A stretch of 64,000 nucleotides of DNA from the NCBI RefSeq assembly GCF_002979435.1, contig NZ_PCOV01000003.1, positions 248,001 to 312,000 of the forward strand. The letters run 5' to 3'. The DNA is from Microbacterium sp. MYb66. GTDB taxonomy: Bacteria; Actinomycetota; Actinomycetes; Actinomycetales; Microbacteriaceae. The notes under the pieces are model-generated. The model ran no database searches and was not told where the DNA came from. It saw nothing but the letters and a program-made list of their open reading frames with translations. Every line of letters starts with the position of its first letter. Position 1 is the stretch's first letter. This document shows, piece by piece, positions 24,884 through 32,965 of this stretch. Both the position numbers and the translations under genes were made by a program.

Positions 24884-25879
24884 ATGCAAGATCTGCTGGG
24901 GCGGCTCACCGCCCTCGACCCGGATGCCAGCGAGACGCTCAAAGTCGTCACCTACTTCGATGCGCTCGTCGCCCGCTCGGTCGGCGTCGAGAGCATGCTG
25001 CGCGGAGCCGCGGTGCTCAGCGGGGCGACCGTGGGACAGCGCGACGGCAGGCAGATCATGCGGGTACGCGCCGACGGGGTGCGCATCGATCCCGTCGAGC
25101 CGTCCCATACCTGGCCGGTGCGAGAGAGCGGACCGGATGCCGTCGCCTGGATCGAGCGCGAGGGAGACCCCCACACCAACGACGCGATGATCCTGGAACG
25201 GCTGACCCTCGCGCTGGGCATCATCCGCGCACGCCGGTCGGTGGGCCCGGAGAGCGCCGTCGAGCTCGCCATCAGCTCTTACGCCGGGGCGGACGAGCGG
25301 GCCGCCGCGCTGCCCCGACTCCGACTCGGTCCCGGTGCGCTCCGGCTGATCGCGTCTCCGCCCGACCCGGCACCGCTGCCGCAGCATCCGTCGGCCGTGG
25401 TCGCCACGCGGCACGGTCTCACGCGTGCGACGATCCTGGACGCGGGAACGCACGCGGAGCGCGCCTGGCCCGCAAGCGCCGGACTGCGTCTGGGTATCGG
25501 CATCGCGGGGTCGGGGGATCGGCTTCCCGCGTCGTGGTCGTCCGCGCTGGTGGCCGTGCGCCTGACGAGTCCCGGTGAACCCGTCGTCGACGCCGCCGAC
25601 CTCGGGGCGCTTCTGCTCGTCGCGGAGGCCGCCGATGCCGGGCCTCTCCATCCGGACGCCGCCGCGCTCGCCGCCCTCGACGACCGCAGCCGCGAGCTTC
25701 TCGACGCCGTCGCCGAGGAGCACAGCATCCGCGCCGCCGCCCTGCGTCTGGGGCGTCATCACTCCAGCGTGCAGGAGCGGATGACCGCTCTCGTCGACGC
25801 CCTCGGGTACGACCCGCGTACATCCCGGGGGCATGCCCGCTACGTGCTGGCCCGGATGCTGCTGACCCTCCGTCTCTGA
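24884..25879 (+). CDS. PucR-like helix-turn-helix regulator
   Basis: A 331-residue protein whose last 60 residues (EEHSIRAAALRLGRHHSSVQ, then MTALVDALGYDPRTSRGHAR) match the PucR C-terminal helix-turn-helix. The N-terminal 260 residues resemble a GAF/regulatory domain but carry no motif I can name. PucR proteins are usually activators responding to purine or aromatic metabolites; nothing nearby supports a particular effector. The ATG at 24884 is preferred over 24872, because GGAG lies six bases before it. The upstream esterase is co-directional and may be a target. Confidence 0.65.
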   Translation: MQDLLGRLTALDPDASETLKVVTYFDALVARSVGVESMLRGAAVLSGATVGQRDGRQIMRVRADGVRIDPVEPSHTWPVRESGPDAVAWIEREGDPHTNDAMILERLTLALGIIRARRSVGPESAVELAISSYAGADERAAALPRLRLGPGALRLIASPPDPAPLPQHPSAVVATRHGLTRATILDAGTHAERAWPASAGLRLGIGIAGSGDRLPASWSSALVAVRLTSPGEPVVDAADLGALLLVAEAADAGPLHPDAAALAALDDRSRELLDAVAEEHSIRAAALRLGRHHSSVQERMTALVDALGYDPRTSRGHARYVLARMLLTLRL

Positions 25880-25905
25880 GGATCCGACGCCGGACCCACC
25901 CGGAC

Positions 25906-27003
25906 TCAGTCGAAGCCCGGATACTCCTGCAGCTTCTGCTCGAACTCCTCCCGGTCGGCATCGCTGAGCACACCGCTCGCGATGACGACCAGCTGCAGGC
26001 CCTCGAGAGGCTCGCCGGTGCGGGCGTTCTGCGCCTCCCGCGCGGCCAGGAAGCCGCCGTCCGGGTCGTTGGAGAGGTCGTAGATGTTCGCGTAGAACCG
26101 CAGCGGATCCGGGTAGTTCTCGGTGTAGTACTCCCAGGTGGTCTGCGTGCGCGGGTCGTCGCTGCCGTAGAGCTTCGTGATCATCGCGGGGTCGATGCCC
26201 GAGATCGACGGGTCGTTGAAGGCGTACAGGTCCCACAGCCCGTGCTCGACGACGACCTCGCTGATCACGGCCATCACCTGGAGCTTGCGGTCGTAGTCCT
26301 GGATGGGTTCGTTGGTCGCCCAGGTCGTCGAGGTCAGCTCGACCAGCATCGACTCGCCCCCGTAGCCGTTGCGCTCGGGGCGCAGATCTTCGTCGCCCAC
26401 CTGCGTCCAGGTGTAGCCGAACTCCTCGGTGAGTCGCGTGCGGATGTCGGCGAACAGGCTCTCCGACTGTGCGCGGACCTCCTCCAGCGACTGCTGCGAG
26501 AGCGTCTGCTGCGGATCGGTGCCCTTGATCCCGGGGTACGCCTCCGCGTGCCTCTGCGCCGCCGTCTTCGTGCCCTCGTAGTTGCCGGACGCCGAGGTCT
26601 GCAGGGCGCTCATGCCGCCGACCGTCGCGACGTTGAAGAGGATGGCGACGACCAGGGCGATCGCACCCAGCATCCGTCCTCTCGTCGTGAACAGGGCGGC
26701 GACGATCGTGGCGACCACCACGAGCTGCAGCGTGAGCATCGTGACGCCGTAGAGGGTGTCGGTGCCACCGGCGACCAGCATGCCGAGCAGGATCAGTGCG
26801 AACAGGATCGAGGCCGAGAGCGCGACCCATCCGAGGGCGTTCGCCGGTTTCTTCGGAGCGTCGGCGGCTGCGGTCACGACGGCAGGGACGGACGCCGCAC
26901 CGGGGACCTGACGCCGCGCACCGCGATACCCGCCGGGCGGCGGCACCGGCGGCGCGCCCTCGGTGCCCGCGATGTAGCGCGCCCGCTGCTTCTCGTGGTC
27001 CAT
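25906..27003 (-). CDS. Membrane-anchored protein of unknown function, last gene of the MoxR operon
   Basis: I do not recognise this 365-residue protein. An N-terminal cytoplasmic segment of about 50 residues is rich in Pro/Gly/Ala (EGAPPVPPPGGYRG). Three hydrophobic segments lie at about 57-80, 85-108 and 112-135. About 230 hydrophilic residues follow, presumably extracellular, ending in an acidic DADREEFEQKLQEYPGFD. The external part carries two or three predicted helices but no catalytic motif. Its ATG overlaps the TPR-protein stop by one base (TGATG), placing it firmly in the MoxR/VWA operon and suggesting a role in the same envelope-associated process. Confidence 0.7.
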   Translation of the reverse strand: MDHEKQRARYIAGTEGAPPVPPPGGYRGARRQVPGAASVPAVVTAAADAPKKPANALGWVALSASILFALILLGMLVAGGTDTLYGVTMLTLQLVVVATIVAALFTTRGRMLGAIALVVAILFNVATVGGMSALQTSASGNYEGTKTAAQRHAEAYPGIKGTDPQQTLSQQSLEEVRAQSESLFADIRTRLTEEFGYTWTQVGDEDLRPERNGYGGESMLVELTSTTWATNEPIQDYDRKLQVMAVISEVVVEHGLWDLYAFNDPSISGIDPAMITKLYGSDDPRTQTTWEYYTENYPDPLRFYANIYDLSNDPDGGFLAAREAQNARTGEPLEGLQLVVIASGVLSDADREEFEQKLQEYPGFD

Positions 27004-27749
27004 CACCACGGCTTTTCCGTTCCCGAACCGCCAGGGTCGTCGCCCTGCTGCTGGTCGCGCTCCTGCGTGCCCTGCTCGAGCTTGTCCTGGAGGCCCTTCA
27101 GCTTGTCCTCGGAGGGCTGCTCGTCCTCGCCGGGCTGGGGTTGGGGCTGCTCCTGTTGCTGGTCCTCCTGCTGCTGCTTCTGCTTCAACCGGTCCTCTGT
27201 GCTGTCGAGAGTGTCCGACATGTCGCGCTGCGGATCGGAGGATTGCTGCTGCGCCTCCTCGCTGTGGCATTCCTCGGGCGTCTCCACCGTGATGGCCAGC
27301 GCCTGGCCGTAGAGCTCGGCCGCGGTCACGCCGTCGCCGTCGGCACGGGCGGCGTCACCCATCCGCTCGACGACGAGTGCGAGGTTGATCCGCACGCCGC
27401 ACACCTCCAGCCCGGTCGCGAGGTCGAGCGCCTTCTCCAGCTCGGCCCTGGCCTCGGGCAGCTGCTCCGCCGCCCCGAGCGCCGTGCCGATGTTGAACGG
27501 CGCTTTGTACGGCTCGAACCAGTTCAGGAACTCCTGCCCGCGCGCCGAACCTTCCGACCCGGCGAAATCGTCGACGACGTAGGCGGAGATGGCCTGATGG
27601 GCGAATGCGTACATGCTCAGCAGCTTGCCCACGAAGAAGAGCGCGGCGAGGGTGAGCGGGAGCGTCCCGATCGCCACCCACCGACGGATGCTGCGCCGGC
27701 GGCGGTTGGATCGGAGGAGCGCGGCGGCGGCTTCGTTCTGCGTGGTCAC
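27003..27749 (-). CDS. TPR-like membrane protein with Gln-rich tail
   Basis: A 248-residue protein with one transmembrane helix at about 24-45, then two or three TPR-like helices (APFNIGTALGAAEQLPEARA and NLALVVERMGDAARADGDGV are the clearest). A 75-residue low-complexity tail very rich in Gln, Asp, Glu and Pro closes the protein. The layout resembles the TPR components (BatE-like) found with MoxR and VWA genes, where they probably scaffold a membrane complex. Start and stop both overlap neighbours, by four bases and one base. Confidence 0.78.
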   Translation of the reverse strand: MTTQNEAAAALLRSNRRRRSIRRWVAIGTLPLTLAALFFVGKLLSMYAFAHQAISAYVVDDFAGSEGSARGQEFLNWFEPYKAPFNIGTALGAAEQLPEARAELEKALDLATGLEVCGVRINLALVVERMGDAARADGDGVTAAELYGQALAITVETPEECHSEEAQQQSSDPQRDMSDTLDSTEDRLKQKQQQEDQQQEQPQPQPGEDEQPSEDKLKGLQDKLEQGTQERDQQQGDDPGGSGTEKPW

Positions 27750-28801
27750 GATGAGCCCCCTTCCGCGGTCGGGCGGCCCTGCCGCGGTGCGCGCAGCTGC
27801 CGGAGCCGCGCGATCAGCATCGCGGCGCGGGTGAGCTCGACGCCCAGGATCAGCAGGATGACGAGAGCGGCGATCCAGTACAGCTCGGTGACGTTGCCGA
27901 CCTCTCCGGATTCGGCGTAGCTCGTGGTGGTGGACGGTGCCGCCGGCAGGGTCGGCGCGGCCTCCGCCGTCCGATGCTCGTACTCGACACCGAGCTGTGC
28001 GGCGATGGCCTCGAGGTTCGCGTCATCGATCACCGACAGCGCGTCGGAGCCCTCGTACTGGATGTACTCCGCGGTTCCGGTGGCGGACACATCGCCCGTC
28101 GTGATGCGCATCGGCCCGCCCTCGGTGGTGCCGTAGCCGAACACTCCACCGGCGTCGGTGTACTTCTCGCTGGAGCTGAACGACTCCGGCTCCGAGTCCA
28201 CGGTCTGCTCGCCGTCGCCGAAGTAGAAGACCATCCGCGAGCGATCGGGAGATGACTCGGCCGCCGAGGCGAGCGTCTCCGTCAACAGGGGAGCCGCGAT
28301 GCCGATCGAGCTTCCGCGGGACTGACTGGTGACCTCCGGTCGCAGCACTTCGAGCGAGCCCATGAGCGCCGTGGTGTCGGTGGTCAGCGGCATCCGCAGC
28401 TCGGCCGCCGCATCCGAGGTGATCAGGGCGAAGCGCGCACCCGGATACTCCTCGACGAGCGCCCGTACGTCGTCGCGGATGCCGTCGAGCCGCGGCTCGT
28501 CGTCGCCCCAGTCCTCGGCCACGATGCTCGCCGTGGTGTCGACGACGAGCACGATGTCGGTGTCGGTCGCGAGAGTCTGCGTCGCGCCGCCGGGGATGCC
28601 GGGACGCAGCAGCATGGCGAAGCAGGCGAGCACCAGCACCAGGCGCATCGCCCAGAGTGCGCGATGTCCGGCGAGCGCACGCGGGTCGGTGGGCGCGGTG
28701 CCCGACTTCGCCGGTCGCACCAGCACCCAGACGGCGAGGGCGGCGACGGGCAGGCACAGCAGCGCGATCAGCAGCGGGTTGAGCACGGGTTGGAAGATCA
28801 C
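27746..28801 (-). CDS. VWA-domain membrane protein (BatB-like)
   Basis: A 351-residue protein with two N-terminal helices (about 8-28 and 50-68), a von Willebrand factor A domain at about 85-290 and one C-terminal helix at about 310-330. The metal-ion site is a variant, DTTAS (VVDTTASIVAE), instead of DxSxS, with the further ligands plausible at LTTDTTALMGS and FYFGDGEQT. The start is GTG at 28801, overlapping the previous stop by four bases. It and the next VWA protein are likely to work together outside the membrane with the MoxR ATPase inside. Confidence 0.85.
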   Translation of the reverse strand: MIFQPVLNPLLIALLCLPVAALAVWVLVRPAKSGTAPTDPRALAGHRALWAMRLVLVLACFAMLLRPGIPGGATQTLATDTDIVLVVDTTASIVAEDWGDDEPRLDGIRDDVRALVEEYPGARFALITSDAAAELRMPLTTDTTALMGSLEVLRPEVTSQSRGSSIGIAAPLLTETLASAAESSPDRSRMVFYFGDGEQTVDSEPESFSSSEKYTDAGGVFGYGTTEGGPMRITTGDVSATGTAEYIQYEGSDALSVIDDANLEAIAAQLGVEYEHRTAEAAPTLPAAPSTTTSYAESGEVGNVTELYWIAALVILLILGVELTRAAMLIARLRQLRAPRQGRPTAEGGSS

Positions 28802-29784
28802 AGTCGCACCCTCCACAGCACCACGACGAAGGCGAGGAGGAAGACCGAGAGCAGTGCGATCCAGAGGTTCGGCGTGTCGGTCCAGACGACCTGCGCCTCG
28901 CCGCGGAGCTCGGTCGCCTCCTGCTCCTGCACCTGGCTGACGATGTCCGAGACGGTCGTCGTGTCGCGCAGCCCGAACGCGGCACCGCCGGTGGCTTCGG
29001 CCGCCGCGGTCAGTTCCGCGCTCACCGCGGCATCCTTGCCCTGCACCGGGTTCAACGCGAAGACGCGCACGTCCTTGGATGCGGCATAGGCGGCCGCCTC
29101 CTGGAGCGTCACGATCGAGGCGCCGTTGATCTCGTTGTCGGTCGCGAAGATGACCGATCGCGACCGCTCGTCGTCGGGGCGGTCGAAGCCCATCGCGCAG
29201 GCCGCGAGACCGTCGCCGATCAGCGAGGCGCCGTCGCCGTTGAGCGTGCCGACCCAGTGCTCCGGGATCTGGTCGACGTAGTCGAAGCTCTTCGTCATGC
29301 TCGCCAGGTGCTCGCGGATGAAGTCGTAGTCGTCGGTCAGGGGGAAGATCTGCACCGGCGAGCTGTTGAAGATCGTCAGACCGATCCGTTCGCCCTCGAA
29401 GCCGTCCAGCAGCTCGTCGAAGACGTTGAGCACCTCGACGTCGACCTCGGTCATGGAGCCCGAGACGTCGAGGCACAGCATGATGTCGCGGCTCGTGTTG
29501 ACGGGCTGGATGGTCTGCGCCGACATCGGCCGGGCGGCCACGACACCGGCCACGATCGTCGCGGTGGCGCCCAGAGCGAGGATGCCGGACAGCGCGAGCG
29601 CGCGTCGTGCCAGCGCCCTGCGGAAGGTCGGCAGCGTGCGCAGGCGCTCGGCGCGGGCGATGCGCGCCGAGTCGCCGCCGCGGAGGCGACCTCCGCGGCG
29701 CAGCCCCAGGATGAGGCCGATCGCGAGCGCGATCAGCACGACGGCGGCCGCGGCGATCAGCATCCAGACGTTCGCTAATGCCAT
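28798..29784 (-). CDS. VWA-domain membrane protein (BatA-like)
   Basis: A 328-residue protein with two N-terminal helices (about 5-28 and 65-85), a VWA domain with a canonical metal site DVSGSMTE near residues 109-116, and a C-terminal helix (LWIALLSVFLLAFVVVLW) close to the end. The later VWA ligands are in ATDNEING. It is the more conserved of the two VWA proteins in this operon. The ATG at 29784 overlaps the end of the preceding gene by ten bases. Confidence 0.88.
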   Translation of the reverse strand: MALANVWMLIAAAAVVLIALAIGLILGLRRGGRLRGGDSARIARAERLRTLPTFRRALARRALALSGILALGATATIVAGVVAARPMSAQTIQPVNTSRDIMLCLDVSGSMTEVDVEVLNVFDELLDGFEGERIGLTIFNSSPVQIFPLTDDYDFIREHLASMTKSFDYVDQIPEHWVGTLNGDGASLIGDGLAACAMGFDRPDDERSRSVIFATDNEINGASIVTLQEAAAYAASKDVRVFALNPVQGKDAAVSAELTAAAEATGGAAFGLRDTTTVSDIVSQVQEQEATELRGEAQVVWTDTPNLWIALLSVFLLAFVVVLWRVRL

Positions 29785-30266
29785 GCGCGCACCACCGTCC
29801 TGGCGGCTTCGGCACCGGCGACGGGATCGATCGACGGTCCCTGCCGGAAGATGCTCGGGTAGTAGTGCCGTCCCATCGCGTCGATCAGGGCGGGGTGCAC
29901 ACCCCGCGCCACGAGGTCGTCGAGAGCGAGCACCGGCGCTTCCAGGCCGCTGTACTCGTTCACGAAGGTGCGGACGACCCGGCTCAGCTCGAGATTCGCC
30001 TGACGGGGGGAGAGCCGGCGCTCGCGGTAGTCGGTCTCGATCTGCTGGATGCGACCGAGGTACTCGGTGCGCAGCTGCGAGAGCACATCGACGATCAGGG
30101 GCGCGTGCCCGGCCGTCTCGTCCGCGACCGACAGCGTCCGGCGCGGTCGCGTGAGAACGATCAGCAGCCAGGCGCCGAGGACCAGGAGGGCGAGGATGCC
30201 GATCGCGAGCAGCATCCATCCCCAGCCGTACTGCGCCGGCGGGTAGAGCTCATCAGAGCCGGGCAT
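29775..30266 (-). CDS. Small single-pass membrane protein of the MoxR operon
   Basis: A 163-residue protein with one helix (GWGWMLLAIGILALLVLGAWLLIVL, written in parts: about residues 14-38) and a cytoplasmic helical domain containing QANLELSRVVRTFVNEYSG. The position between the DUF58 and BatA-like genes, the size and the single helix match the DUF4381-type or BatC-like proteins of such operons. No enzymatic motif is visible. It overlaps the DUF58 gene by 14 bases and the BatA-like gene by ten. Confidence 0.72.
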   Translation of the reverse strand: MPGSDELYPPAQYGWGWMLLAIGILALLVLGAWLLIVLTRPRRTLSVADETAGHAPLIVDVLSQLRTEYLGRIQQIETDYRERRLSPRQANLELSRVVRTFVNEYSGLEAPVLALDDLVARGVHPALIDAMGRHYYPSIFRQGPSIDPVAGAEAARTVVRAWH

Positions 30267-31140
30267 TCGACCTCCGATTCAGCAGCTGCAGCAGCTGCGT
30301 GACGGCGTCGTCCTGCCCGTCCAGCACGGTGTGGCTGATCTCCAGACGGGTGAGGATCTCGGCGAGGTGCGCGGCATCCGCTTCGCGCTGCGCCGTCAGC
30401 TCCTGCACGATTCCCTGGTCGCCCTGCACGAAGTCCGGCACCTGCCAGCGGCTGTCCACGTCGGTGCGGGCGCGCCTCGTGGAGTGGTCGAGCACGGGCT
30501 CGGCGTCGCGGAGTGTCAGCCACAGCACGTCGTGCTGCACGCGCAGGCGGCGCAGCATCCGCTCCGTCTCGCTCGTGACGGGGGCTTCGTCGGTGACGAC
30601 GACCACGATCATGCGGCGGGAGATCGTGCGGGTGGCGAAGGAGAGCAGCGCGTCGCGGTCGCTCGGCGCGGAGCTCTCGTCGATCGCCTTGTCCAGGGTG
30701 CGGAGGGCATGCTCGAGCGCCCCTTCACTGCGCCCGGGAGCCAGGCGGCGGACCTTCGTCGAGTCGCCGTACACCGTGGTGAAGTCGTCGCCGTGGCGCA
30801 GCGTCAGCACGCCGAGCACGCCGGTGGCGAGGATGGCCAGGTCCTTCTTCGGCTGCTCGTCCGACGCGAGTGCCGACATCGAGCGCCCGGTGTCGACCAC
30901 GAACAGCACGGTGTGCATTCTCATCGCGCGATGCCGTTTGACCAGCGGCGTGCCCAGCCGCGCGGTCGCCCGCCAGTCGATGTCACGCACCTGATCGCCG
31001 TACTCGTACTTGCGCAGGTCTTCGAAGTCGAGGCTCCGCCCGTGCAGCAGCGACGCGTAGGCGCCGTCGAGCGCGTGCAGCGACTTGCGCGTCGAATGGA
31101 TGAAGAGCTTGCTCTTCACCTGCGTGATCAGGCTGGCCAT
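30253..31140 (-). CDS. DUF58-domain protein
   Basis: A 295-residue DUF58 protein. It carries the family core GRSLDFEDLRKYEYGDQVRD, then IDWRATARLGTPLVKRH, followed by a VWA-like fold with VVDTGRSMSA in the metal-site position. DUF58 proteins almost always accompany MoxR ATPases and are thought to be part of a chaperone-like complex that matures or inserts metal into partner proteins. The start ATG at 31140 is seven bases after the moxR stop. Confidence 0.9.
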   Translation of the reverse strand: MASLITQVKSKLFIHSTRKSLHALDGAYASLLHGRSLDFEDLRKYEYGDQVRDIDWRATARLGTPLVKRHRAMRMHTVLFVVDTGRSMSALASDEQPKKDLAILATGVLGVLTLRHGDDFTTVYGDSTKVRRLAPGRSEGALEHALRTLDKAIDESSAPSDRDALLSFATRTISRRMIVVVVTDEAPVTSETERMLRRLRVQHDVLWLTLRDAEPVLDHSTRRARTDVDSRWQVPDFVQGDQGIVQELTAQREADAAHLAEILTRLEISHTVLDGQDDAVTQLLQLLNRRSNARL

Positions 31141-31147
31141 GGAGGTG

Positions 31148-32248
31148 TCAGGGCGTGGGGACCGACGCGAAGATCTGGTCGATGATCTCCTCGCTGCGGA
31201 TGCCCTCGGCGTCGGCCTCGAACGTCAGGAGCACACGGTGCCGCAGCACGAGGTGCCGCAGCTCGCGGATGTCCTCGGGCAGCACATGCGAGCGACCCTT
31301 CAGCAGCGCCAGCGCGCGCGAGGCCTGCAGGAACGCGATGCTCGCGCGGGGGCTCGCCCCGTACTTGATGAAGCGGGCGCGCTCCTCGCCGATGTACGGC
31401 GCGGGGTTCCGGGTGACGTAGGCGATCGACACGATGTAGTTGCGGATCGCGGGGTCGACGTAGATGCGGCTCGCGACGTCCTGCAGCAGGTGCACGTCGT
31501 CGAGGCTGACGGCGCTGGTCACGTGCCGGTCAGGGTCGAGCACGCCGGAGTCGATGCGGCTGAGCACTTCGAGCTCTTCGGCGGGGCTCGGGTACTCGAC
31601 GATCTCCTTGAGCAGGAAGCGGTCCATCTGCGCCTCGGGCAGCTCGTACGTGCCCTCCTGCTCGATCGGGTTCTGCGTCGCGATCACCAGGAACGGCTTC
31701 GGCAGATGGTGCACCTCGCCGCCGATCGTGGTCTGGTGCTCCTGCATCGCCTCGAGCATGGCGCTCTGCGTTTTGGCGCTGGAGCGGTTGATCTCGTCGA
31801 GCAGCACGAAGTTCGCGTGCACCGGTCCGAGCACCGTGCGGAACGAGCCCGTCGCGGCGTCGTAGATCTGGTTGCCCGTGATGTCGCTCGGCAGCAGGTC
31901 GGGCGTGCACTGGATGCGCTTGAACTGCGCCTTCACCGTGTCGGCGAGAGTGCTGGCGGCGGTGGTCTTCGCCAGTCCCGGCACGCTCTCGAGCAGGATG
32001 TGGCCGCCGGCGATGAGCGAGACGAGCAGGCTCGTGCGCAACCGCTCCTGGCCGACCATCTTCGCCGAGTACGAGGCGGAGATGATCCGCAGGACCTCGG
32101 TGGCCCTGGCCATCTCGGCGTCGGTGGGTGCGCCGTTCGCGGATGTCGACGTCGCGGCCGGGGTGGCAGCGGGCGCCGGTGTGCGCGTGGGAGCGGGCGG
32201 GGGTGGAGGTGCGGCCGGATACGGGGATGCGGCGTTCACGTCATGCAT
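31148..32248 (-). CDS. MoxR-family AAA+ ATPase
   Basis: A 366-residue AAA+ ATPase, first gene of a seven-gene minus-strand operon. After about 45 residues rich in Pro/Ala, the ATPase has Walker A in ESVPGLAKTT (the MoxR form GxxGxAKT), Walker B in FVLLDEINRSSAKTQ and sensor 1 in IATQNPIEQEGTY. An Arg-containing lid is present (SPRASIAFLQASRALALLKG). The family is believed to remodel or activate VWA-domain partners. The ATG at 32248 has the strong AGGAGGAG ribosome site seven bases upstream. The stop is directly followed by the DUF58 gene. Confidence 0.94.
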   Translation of the reverse strand: MHDVNAASPYPAAPPPPPAPTRTPAPAATPAATSTSANGAPTDAEMARATEVLRIISASYSAKMVGQERLRTSLLVSLIAGGHILLESVPGLAKTTAASTLADTVKAQFKRIQCTPDLLPSDITGNQIYDAATGSFRTVLGPVHANFVLLDEINRSSAKTQSAMLEAMQEHQTTIGGEVHHLPKPFLVIATQNPIEQEGTYELPEAQMDRFLLKEIVEYPSPAEELEVLSRIDSGVLDPDRHVTSAVSLDDVHLLQDVASRIYVDPAIRNYIVSIAYVTRNPAPYIGEERARFIKYGASPRASIAFLQASRALALLKGRSHVLPEDIRELRHLVLRHRVLLTFEADAEGIRSEEIIDQIFASVPTP

Positions 32249-32410
32249 GCTCTCTCCTCCTGAGGAGCGCGGCGCTTCTCCCCCCAGCCAGGGTAGTCGC
32301 AGCATCCTGTGACGACTCTCCTTTCCACCCGGGACGGCATCGGTGGACCTTCGTGGCGTCCCGCACACTTCATCACTGGCACTGGATGGAGTAAGTGGTG
32401 ACATGCGTTC

Positions 32411-32416
32411 TAAGGT
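32411..32416 (+). promoter_or_regulatory. -10 element of a leaderless small-ORF promoter
   Basis: TAAGGT is followed by six bases and the ATG at 32423. This supports the small downstream ORF being a real gene. Confidence 0.45.
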
Positions 32417-32422
32417 CTCAGC

Positions 32423-32755
32423 ATGAGCCCCCCCAGAACGACGAGCCCAGGCGGCGGGCTCAGCACGGCGCTCTGGGGCCTGCAGTTCGTGGTGGCCGGA
32501 ATCCTGATCGCTCTCGTCTACTTCAAACGCATCTACATCCCCCACTGCGACCTGCAGTGCGACTTCGGGCTGTTGGATGTCACGGGAAACATCTTCGCTG
32601 TGTTCGCAGTGCTGATGTTCGTCCTCGTCGGCGTACTTCAAGTGGTGCTTCCGGGGCCATCGAGATGGTGGCTCCCTGTTAGCGGGGTCGTGCTCACCCT
32701 CGTTGGTGCCTTCATCGCCAACTACGTCAGCGAGGTTGCACTGCTGATGAGGTAG
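32423..32755 (+). CDS. Small hypothetical membrane protein (110 aa)
   Basis: An unrecognised 110-residue protein with three hydrophobic segments (about 15-35, 52-72 and 80-105) and a Cys pair in HCDLQCDF between the first two. The gene is less G+C-biased at third positions than its neighbours (codons such as TTG, AGT, CTT and ATT occur), which may mean recent acquisition. A TAAGGT -10 box at leaderless spacing supports expression. It stands alone between the divergent moxR operon and tmm. Confidence 0.6.
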   Translation: MSPPRTTSPGGGLSTALWGLQFVVAGILIALVYFKRIYIPHCDLQCDFGLLDVTGNIFAVFAVLMFVLVGVLQVVLPGPSRWWLPVSGVVLTLVGAFIANYVSEVALLMR

Positions 32756-32965
32756 GTCTTCGATGGATCGAAGCTCGCGACCCAGCCTCCCGCGGGATAG
32801 TTCACCGACGCCCCCACCCGCCGGCACCCGCGACCGACACTGATACCGTCGAAGGGCAGCCGCTTTCCGGGCAGGTCGAGCCTTTCGCTCCCGCCGGGAC
32901 AGAACTGTTCCTCGCTCGGATGCGGCTGCGCCGATACATGACTGAAGAGATATGAGGACAGATAC

